This document shows positions 63,022 to 64,000 of a stretch of DNA of 64,000 bases, in pieces. Origin of the DNA: Sanguibacter gelidistatuariae (GTDB lineage Bacteria; Actinomycetota; Actinomycetes; Actinomycetales; Cellulomonadaceae). Positions within the stretch are counted from its first letter, which is position 1. Every line of letters starts with the position of its first letter. A program made the position numbers and the translations under genes. The notes below the pieces were generated by a model that made no database searches, was not told the origin of the DNA, and worked only from the letters and a program-made list of their open reading frames with translations. The stretch is taken from NCBI RefSeq assembly GCF_900096585.1, contig NZ_FMYH01000007.1, forward strand, positions 124,001 to 188,000. Reading direction: 5' to 3'.

Positions 63022-63091
63022 TACGGGGCGTGCTCTTGACTACGGAACGTGCTGTTGAACGCACGCCCCGTAGTCAAGAGCACGCCCCGTA
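63022..63091. repeat. 70-bp palindromic element, copy C
   Basis: The arms 63022-63040 and 63073-63091 are identical to those of copies A and B, and pairing extends three more bases inward to 22 bp. The centre is more diverged but keeps the CGTGC/GCACG inner hairpin (63048-63052 with 63061-63065). It begins 27 bp after the FAD oxidoreductase stop. Confidence 0.9.
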
Positions 63092-63230
63092 CCGGGTCGA
63101 CGGGGGTGGCCTTGACCTCCGCGGCGCGGGCGAGCGAGGGTCGACGGGCGGAGGGGGAGCCCGGTCGCACCCAGGTGTTGTCCACGTCACAGGTCGGGGA
63201 GTCCTTAAGGCCTACGCCCCGACACGTCCA

Positions 63231-63249
63231 TGAGGTTAGGCTTACCAAA
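63231..63249 (+). promoter_or_regulatory. DtxR/IdeR-like iron box
   Basis: The 19-mer TGAGGTTAGGCTTACCAAA agrees with the consensus TTAGGTTAGSCTAACCTAA at about 15 positions. It lies 52 bp before the siderophore-binding gene, a fitting site for iron-dependent repression. Confidence 0.75.
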
Positions 63250-63300
63250 GAACCTCAGCGGGGCCGTGTGCCCCGGAAGCTCATACCGGAAGGCTCTCTC

Positions 63301-64000
63301 GTGTCCGCCTCATCCCTGCCCATCGCCCGCGCACGGCGCGCCCTCGTCGCCGCGACCACCGCGGCCCTTGTGCTCGCGCTTGCGGCCTGCGGGTCCTCCG
63401 ACGACACAGACGGTGACGCGACCCCGAGCGGGTCCGCCGCCAGCGACAGCACCGACGCCTTCCCCGTGACCATCACCGGGGCCCTCGGTGAGACCGTGAT
63501 CGAGAAGGCACCCGAGCGTGTTGTCACCCTCGGCTGGGGCGCCGACGACATCGCAGTCTCCCTCGGCGTCATCCCCGTCGGGACCGAGGGTGACACCTGG
63601 GCCGGCGACGCAGATGGCTACCACCCGTGGTTCCGCGAGGCCGTCGAGGCCGAGGGCGCCGCGCTGCCCGAGACGATCACCATGTACCCCGAGCTCGACG
63701 TCGAGGCGATCATCGCCCTCGAGCCCGACCTCATCCTCGCCCCGCAGTCCGGCATCAACCAGGCCACCTTCGACCAGCTCTCGGAGTTCACCAACGTCGT
63801 CGCCTACCCCGACGGTCCGTGGATCACCCCGATCGATGAGCAGATCACGATCGCCGCGACTGCGCTCGGCAAGAGCGACAAGGCGCAGGGCCTGATCGAC
63901 GGCATCGACACCACCCTGAGCGCCGCCGCCGCCGATCACCCCGAGTTCGAGGGCAAGACCATCGCCTACGTCGCCGCCCAGGAGCTGGGTACCCTCGACG
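63301..64000 (+). CDS. iron-siderophore ABC transporter substrate-binding lipoprotein (partial)
   Basis: The 5' part of a gene running off the right edge; 233 residues are visible. GTG at 63301 follows GGAAGG. The signal peptide ends in the lipobox LAAC (Cys30). The mature part has the FecB/FepB-type TroA fold start: VTITGALGETVIEKAPERVV, LDVEAIIALEPDLILAPQSG and VVAYPDGPWITPIDEQI. It binds ferric siderophores outside the cell for import by a partner permease, presumably encoded just beyond the window. The upstream DtxR-like box supports iron regulation. Confidence 0.87.
   Translation, partial: MSASSLPIARARRALVAATTAALVLALAACGSSDDTDGDATPSGSAASDSTDAFPVTITGALGETVIEKAPERVVTLGWGADDIAVSLGVIPVGTEGDTWAGDADGYHPWFREAVEAEGAALPETITMYPELDVEAIIALEPDLILAPQSGINQATFDQLSEFTNVVAYPDGPWITPIDEQITIAATALGKSDKAQGLIDGIDTTLSAAAADHPEFEGKTIAYVAAQELGTLD

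Larger units (their letters stand above)
62996..63300. other. 305-bp intergenic region before the siderophore-binding gene
   Basis: No gene is supported. The region contains copy C of the 70-bp palindrome (63022-63091), then about 140 bp without clear signals, a DtxR-like box (63231-63249) and the GGAAGG ribosome-binding site of the lipoprotein gene. Confidence 0.7.

Overview
The window comes from a very GC-rich, gene-dense chromosome. Codons end almost always in G or C, GTG starts are frequent, and the window holds an RNase J, a MoxR/DUF58/transglutaminase block, DUF2207, actinobacterial-type RhaI and RhaEW and a DtxR-like iron box. This points to an Actinomycetota, probably a plant-polymer-degrading member of the Micrococcales (Cellulomonas/Sanguibacter/Promicromonospora-like). 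The assignment is inferred from gene style only. I found no tRNA, rRNA, CRISPR, insertion sequence or prophage.

Layout. 1-3876: 3' end of a MoxR ATPase gene, then DUF58 and a membrane transglutaminase-like protein whose catalytic residues all appear replaced. 3863-5382: two overlapping alpha/beta hydrolase genes. 5436-14313: an L-rhamnose locus. LacI regulator, Gfo/Idh oxidoreductase and a beta-propeller glycosidase lie on the minus strand, and rhaM, rhaI, rhaEW and rhaB lie divergently on the plus strand. Similar LacI-type operators stand before rhaM, before rhaI and before a distant class II aldolase gene at 20456. 14533-25101: GNAT, azlCD, rnj, prfC, class II aldolase, an aldo/keto reductase, ThuA-like and DUF2207 proteins. 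25183-29238: ROK regulator and xylAB. 29297-30209: ohr/ohrR. 30482-31138: SGNH hydrolase.

31388-57507 is a 26-kb carbohydrate island made of two modules of similar design. Each has a LacI regulator, an operator-like sequence, a family-5 (Opp/Dpp-type) lipoprotein importer and leaderless, hence presumably cytoplasmic, glycosidases. Module 1 has a GH1 and a very long GH94-type phosphorylase. Module 2 has GH3, GH30, GH2 and GH51. The apparent strategy is to import oligosaccharides and cut them inside the cell.

57593-64000: CorA, then a divergent set of TIM-barrel isomerase, SDR and FAD oxidoreductase with two LacI-type operators between the divergent starts, then the 5' end of an iron-siderophore binding lipoprotein gene preceded by a DtxR/IdeR-like box.

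The most unusual non-coding signal is a family of three 70-bp elements (15055-15124, 16476-16545, 63022-63091). All have exactly the same length and identical 19-bp terminal inverted repeats. Several other long intergenic palindromes of unrelated sequence accompany them.
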